Both the position numbers and the translations under genes were made by a program. From contig NC_134758.1 of NCBI RefSeq assembly GCF_050436995.1, positions 2,480,001 to 2,544,000 of the forward strand: 64,000 nucleotides of DNA. The letters are read 5' to 3'. Of the stretch, positions 60,001 to 64,000 are shown in pieces. Position 1 is the stretch's first letter. Each line of letters opens with the position of its first letter. Below the pieces are notes generated by a model. The model worked only from the letters and a program-made list of their open reading frames with translations, was not told where the DNA came from and searched no databases. This stretch comes from Anticarsia gemmatalis. Lineage: Eukaryota > Arthropoda > Insecta > Lepidoptera > Erebidae.

Positions 60001-61050
60001 TGGCAAAAGCAATATTTATAGAACTCAAAAACTTTTATTAACTATGGCTTCCTTTCTGACTATTCTTTTACTATTTAACGGCTATAAACTTAGAAAGAAG
60101 AATATTATACTCGAAATTCTTTCATAAAATCGCTCTCGCGGCCGCTGTCACGAAACTTTCTTTCTAAACATTTACCCCATAACCGCGGGTACAATCGCTA
60201 ATGTACTCACAAATATATGTTGGGATAATTAATGTCAATAAACGCCTACACGTGATTTGTTACATTATATTTATAACGATATAGTTAAGGGAAATATATC
60301 CGTGAAATTTATCTGAACATAGTATAGGTAGCTATGTTGTATGTACTCATATTTTTAATGCGTAAAGGTTAAATTTGAATTTGAATACTCCTGGGAAAGA
60401 TACGAGCTATTTTATAAGCTAGTAAACTATAAGTAATTCATTCTTATCAGTTTGAAATAATACAATTGAGCAATAAATACTGTGCAAATGCTTAACATTT
60501 TTGCAAAATTTTCATTCACACAATTAATTTAAAGTATATAAACAACAACTTCAAGCTTGTTCAACCACCGCAGGCTTAAGTTATCTTAGAGTTAATCAAA
60601 CGAATAGATCCCTTATACTCGAGGGATGCTCTTAATTCCTTACTTGATCAAGAGCCAAATAAAATACTTACGCAGTTAATTCATTAAAAAGAAAACCTAA
60701 ACATTCTTCTTACCCAAGTAAGACAAAATCTAGTACTACATTGATTCTCTTAGAGAACCAGGTAAATAATGGTCCATTACCCAACACCCTCCCTGAATAA
60801 ATAATTGCAATTCCATTTGTCGCTAAATGTTGCGATGTCGAGTAATCTCCGAGAGTGTTTCGGATGCTGTTTGCTGATACCAGTGTGATCCGGATTTGGG
60901 ACGAAATAAACGAATTAACAGGGTTACAGTATGTGCATTTCATGTGATCTTTTTTGTAGGATGTCAACCTTCAGTCAAATTTGATGGAGTCGTTTGATGT
61001 AGCTTAATTAGATTTGGCCTCTACAGGCTACGCAATATGTTGGATAAATT
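60001..61050. other. No supported gene
   Basis: Nothing recognised; a NotI-like GC patch (cgctctcgcggccgctgtc) sits at about 60130-60150. Confidence 0.45.
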
Positions 61051-61061
61051 TTAACCCGTTA

Positions 61062-61236
61062 GAGCCCTGCCTCACTAGGACGCCATGGCAGCGTCGCTGT
61101 CTACGTATCAAAGCAGTTAGTATTGAAATGTCACGTTGCCACACCGTCGCCACGTGGGGTAGGTGACATAAATTTCAATAAAAACTTGGATACGTAGCCA
61201 GCGACGCCGCCATGGCGTCTTAGTAAGGCAGGGCAC
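61062..61236. mobile_element. Harbinger-like MITE (175 bp) with TTA duplication, nested in a repeat
   Basis: Left end GAGCCCTGCCTCACTAGGAC and the complement of the right end GTGCCCTGCCTTACTAAGAC match with three changes; the inverted arms continue past 'gccatggc' and 'tacgtatc' for about 50 bp. TTA flanks both sides (61059-61061, 61237-61239). The sequence just outside, rejoined across TTA, fits the 'cccattactgtcccactgc' start of the dispersed repeat family, so the MITE landed inside that repeat. Confidence 0.85.
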
Positions 61237-61335
61237 TTACTGTCCCACTGCTGGACAAGAGTTTGTTCCCAGAATAAAGGAGGTTTGCAGTTTGGAGACA
61301 ACATTTTACATGTTTTTGTTTCCAAATAGAAGAGA
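61237..61335 (+). repeat. Fragment of the 'cccactgctgggc' repeat family, split by the MITE
   Basis: 'ttactgtcccactgctggac' and 'aagagtttgttcccagaata' match the family start. Its first bases (about 61050-61061, ttttaacccgtta) lie on the other side of the MITE. Confidence 0.75.
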
Positions 61336-63191
61336 AGTTTAAAAGACTGAGCGCATGTAGTTTAAGGAATATTTATATTGCTATTCTATCTGCATTATTG
61401 ACCATATTGAATAGGCGATCAGTATAATAGTTTACGACCAATTGTTTAGTATGATTCATTTCTCTTATATTACGACAGATGCAGGAAGTGTGTGCAGTTC
61501 CTGCCAAGGACACAAATTGATTATTAAATTGTCTTTTACGTATTTACTAAATACTTACTACATATTTTATCTAATAATTACTGACTACATTATTTTATCA
61601 TTGAAATATAAAAATTAAAGCAAATTGTATTTAATACTTCAAACAAGCTTTGCAGACCAGTGCGATTAACGAGAAATAGATCCTAATTGCATCTAGTTTT
61701 AATTAATAAATCTTAGTTTAACAACACATTAATTAAACGTCTGGCTTTACTAAAAAAATAAGATATTACAAGAAAATATTTTTTAAACTTTACTCGATTA
61801 TTTTAGAAAGATATTAGAGGACACGTTTTTTATGATAAAAAATTAATTTAATTTAATTACAGTCGTAAAGTTATGATGAGATATAATTTTTCAAATATCG
61901 CCGACGTTGCTAAAATATCATTAAGAGGGTAAAAAATATATTTTTTGGGGCTCCCAATTAACTTTTGACCCTCGTATTAACCGGGAAAACGCCAAGTGAT
62001 ACTTTTAAAAGTCGAAATTCTAATTTGATCGGAACGTGCCATGAGAATGTAATAAGGGTTGGGTATTTTTTCAAATATTTTAAGTAGAAAACCGTTTTTT
62101 TAAATGACCTTCAACGCTAAGTTCTCATCGGCAACTAATAAGTTGAAAACCTCTTAAATAAAATATAAAATTTATTTTATAAGCTTATGACTCTCACCCA
62201 AATTGCAGCTGAAACAATAACAAACTTTCATTTCAATTCAAAAAAGTTTCAAGGTTTTCCGAATTTTTATTATATCTGCAAACACATATAAATAGAACAG
62301 AAACAAACAACACACAAAAACAATAACATATTAGTTTCCAAAAATCTCTTAACCCAATCACAAACAGCACTTCGAAAATCTAAATTAAAATAAAATCCGG
62401 TCTTGTTTCGAAACTTCTGCAGACAATTGCCAAGTTTTTATAAAATAGAAGTAATTTTATGCCAAGTGCTCTGTTCCTAACTACTGTTTCTATTAATAAA
62501 TATAATAAAGGTTGTAAGGTCCAAGCCATTACAGTCGGGACTCCAAGTCGTAAATACGTTTAGTTTTTTTTCTACTTAATGAGAATCGTGACCAGCGGGT
62601 TTAGCCTTGCAAAGTATAGTGGGATGTAGTTCGAAGTTGGCTGAGAAATTGTAGCAAATAATTTGTTCGGATAACAAACTTATAATATTAATACCAGTAA
62701 AACGTAATCGAGTTAGTCTCAAACCGATAAAAGACTAAAATTAAATTGAATTTTTATCGTTATCTTTGACATTAGAACATTTGCATAAAATATATTTAGT
62801 TTTAAGAAAGGAAATGCCTGTCTCATTATTTAAAAAATGCACCAAACCAACGTAAAATTTGCCACAAATTATTTGCCGAATGTGTCAAAATACCTTTACT
62901 AATGGTTACCGTATAAGGAAACTGAAGGTTTCGTACACTGTAATAAAATGTTTATTGTTAGGGATAACGCGTGTAAGTAGGTAAATGTTAACAAGAGCAC
63001 ATGCATGAACAACTATTATTTCTGTTGTTAAGTTGAATTGCAGAGAAAGGGGATTAAGAAATTAAAAAAAATCATAAATCGGTAAATTACGATACACGAC
63101 GTAGTAAGAAAAAAAATATTTTTTAATCAGTAAGAATCACTTTTGATTACCGAAAGTACAGTAAGACAGCTGTTACTAAACCACTAAAACA
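61336..63191. other. No supported gene
   Basis: AT-rich; no element or exon recognised. Confidence 0.5.
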
Positions 63192-63193
63192 TA

Positions 63194-63867
63194 TCGTCCC
63201 CGTAGAGCGAAAAGTCATTAACTCGAGTTAATGATTTCTGTTTTTATGACGCCATTGAAATCGCGATATTTTTCTCTAATTTTCTGTCCAATCCTCATAC
63301 CTGTAGCTATTATAGTTTTTGTTTTAAAGAATGTGAAAATTAACCAGGTCAACCCTTTTGAGCTGAAAATAAAATGAACAAATTAACTAATTTTAGTTAA
63401 TTAATATTCATTTCTTAAGATTGTATCTAACCCATACTTAAAAAATACCTAAAACGACTTAATTACTTTTCCCTTGAATTATCTCTGCATATTAAAATTA
63501 TTATTAGCAATTGTAAAATCACTAAATGGATTTAGTTATTTTTCACATCGGTACACGCATTTCATACTGTGTTAAAAATCACTAACTCTGATCAAAAATT
63601 AACTAACTCGAAGTTATGTTACATATTCAAAAAATAAAATTAACAAATTTATTTATTTTAATAATTCCAAGTGTTCAGACAATATTTACTTAATGTAGTC
63701 TATATTAAAAATAAACTTTGTTATAATTTCCTTCATTTAAGACTATAAACGTAGATATAGGTTACTGCAATCGTAAGTTATGAATTTTTATATTTTTAAA
63801 ATCTTTGAACAGCCATATCTCAAAACAAGGTTTTTCGAGTTAATGACTTTTCGCTCTACGGGGACGA
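63194..63867. mobile_element. Non-autonomous TIR element (674 bp), TA-flanked
   Basis: Perfect 33-bp terminal inverted repeats (TCGTCCCCGTAGAGCGAAAA… at 63194-63226, complement at 63835-63867). TA lies directly outside both ends (63192-63193, 63868-63869); because the flanks read atat on both sides the exact duplication is ambiguous. An 18-base palindrome, cattaactcgagttaatg, overlaps the inner left arm (63213-63230). No transposase. Confidence 0.9.
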
Positions 63868-64000
63868 TATATGCTACATGCATTCAACGTTAACCTGTTG
63901 CGATTAATTAATAACATCTAGCACGATTCTGTACAATTAGAACCATCGAGTATCGAGAGTCTGACATTTAGAAAGTACAGCTACTGCCAAAATTATTTCT

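Noticed and set aside
1..64000. CRISPR array, operon, prophage or telomeric TTAGG array
   Set aside because: Scanned for regular spaced repeats and for (TTAGG)n; none present, and the sequence is plainly animal nuclear DNA.

Overview
The window looks like euchromatic nuclear DNA from a moth or butterfly (Lepidoptera). It is strongly AT-rich, has no bacterial-style gene packing, and holds one compact, clearly eukaryotic receptor exon with splice signals on both sides. The rest carries decayed repeats that I recognise from lepidopteran genomes: a 5S-rRNA-derived SINE, the dispersed repeat whose core reads 'cccactgctgggcaagggtct', and several non-autonomous DNA transposons. Species cannot be fixed from the sequence.

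The only protein-coding gene I can support is on the minus strand at 13952-15253: a complete 433-residue rhodopsin-class GPCR that I identify as the short neuropeptide F receptor (sNPFR). The whole coding sequence sits in one exon. A strong splice acceptor lies about 220 bases upstream of the ATG and a strong splice donor lies seven bases after the stop codon. The gene therefore seems to have at least one 5' UTR exon further right and a spliced 3' UTR. A plausible terminal exon lies at about 8055-8736.

Region by region: 1-8000 holds repeats (two RTE-like/SINE-like fragments, a 440-bp tandem duplication, and a 195-bp-arm near-perfect foldback at 7205-7661). 8055-15475 is the inferred sNPFR transcription unit, with a 5S-derived SINE in its proposed 3' intron. 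15476-25500 holds a small MITE, LINE fragments at 18835-19103 (with an insertion flanked by TGGACG) and 21501-22400, and a TA-flanked MITE at 23268-23554. 28587-31968 has two non-autonomous DNA transposons: an 802-bp element packed with ACACAGTA motifs, and a 689-bp hAT-type element with perfect 8-bp target duplications. 32000-47000 is gene-free and repeat-poor, with islands of more complex sequence that could be conserved regulatory DNA, and a TATA/initiator-like start with a CRE palindrome at 43992-44168. 47140-48617 is a third DNA transposon with perfect 8-bp target duplications, and a SINE-like repeat nested in it. 48800-64000 is mostly featureless, with a nested MITE-in-repeat at 61062-61335 and a 674-bp TIR element at 63194-63867.

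I found no convincing new multi-gene system. The most noteworthy items are the transposons with dense subterminal motif arrays, the foldback that could form a long double-stranded RNA, the 5S-derived SINE family, and the unusual exon layout of the receptor gene. Identity calls rest on reading alone; no searches were run.
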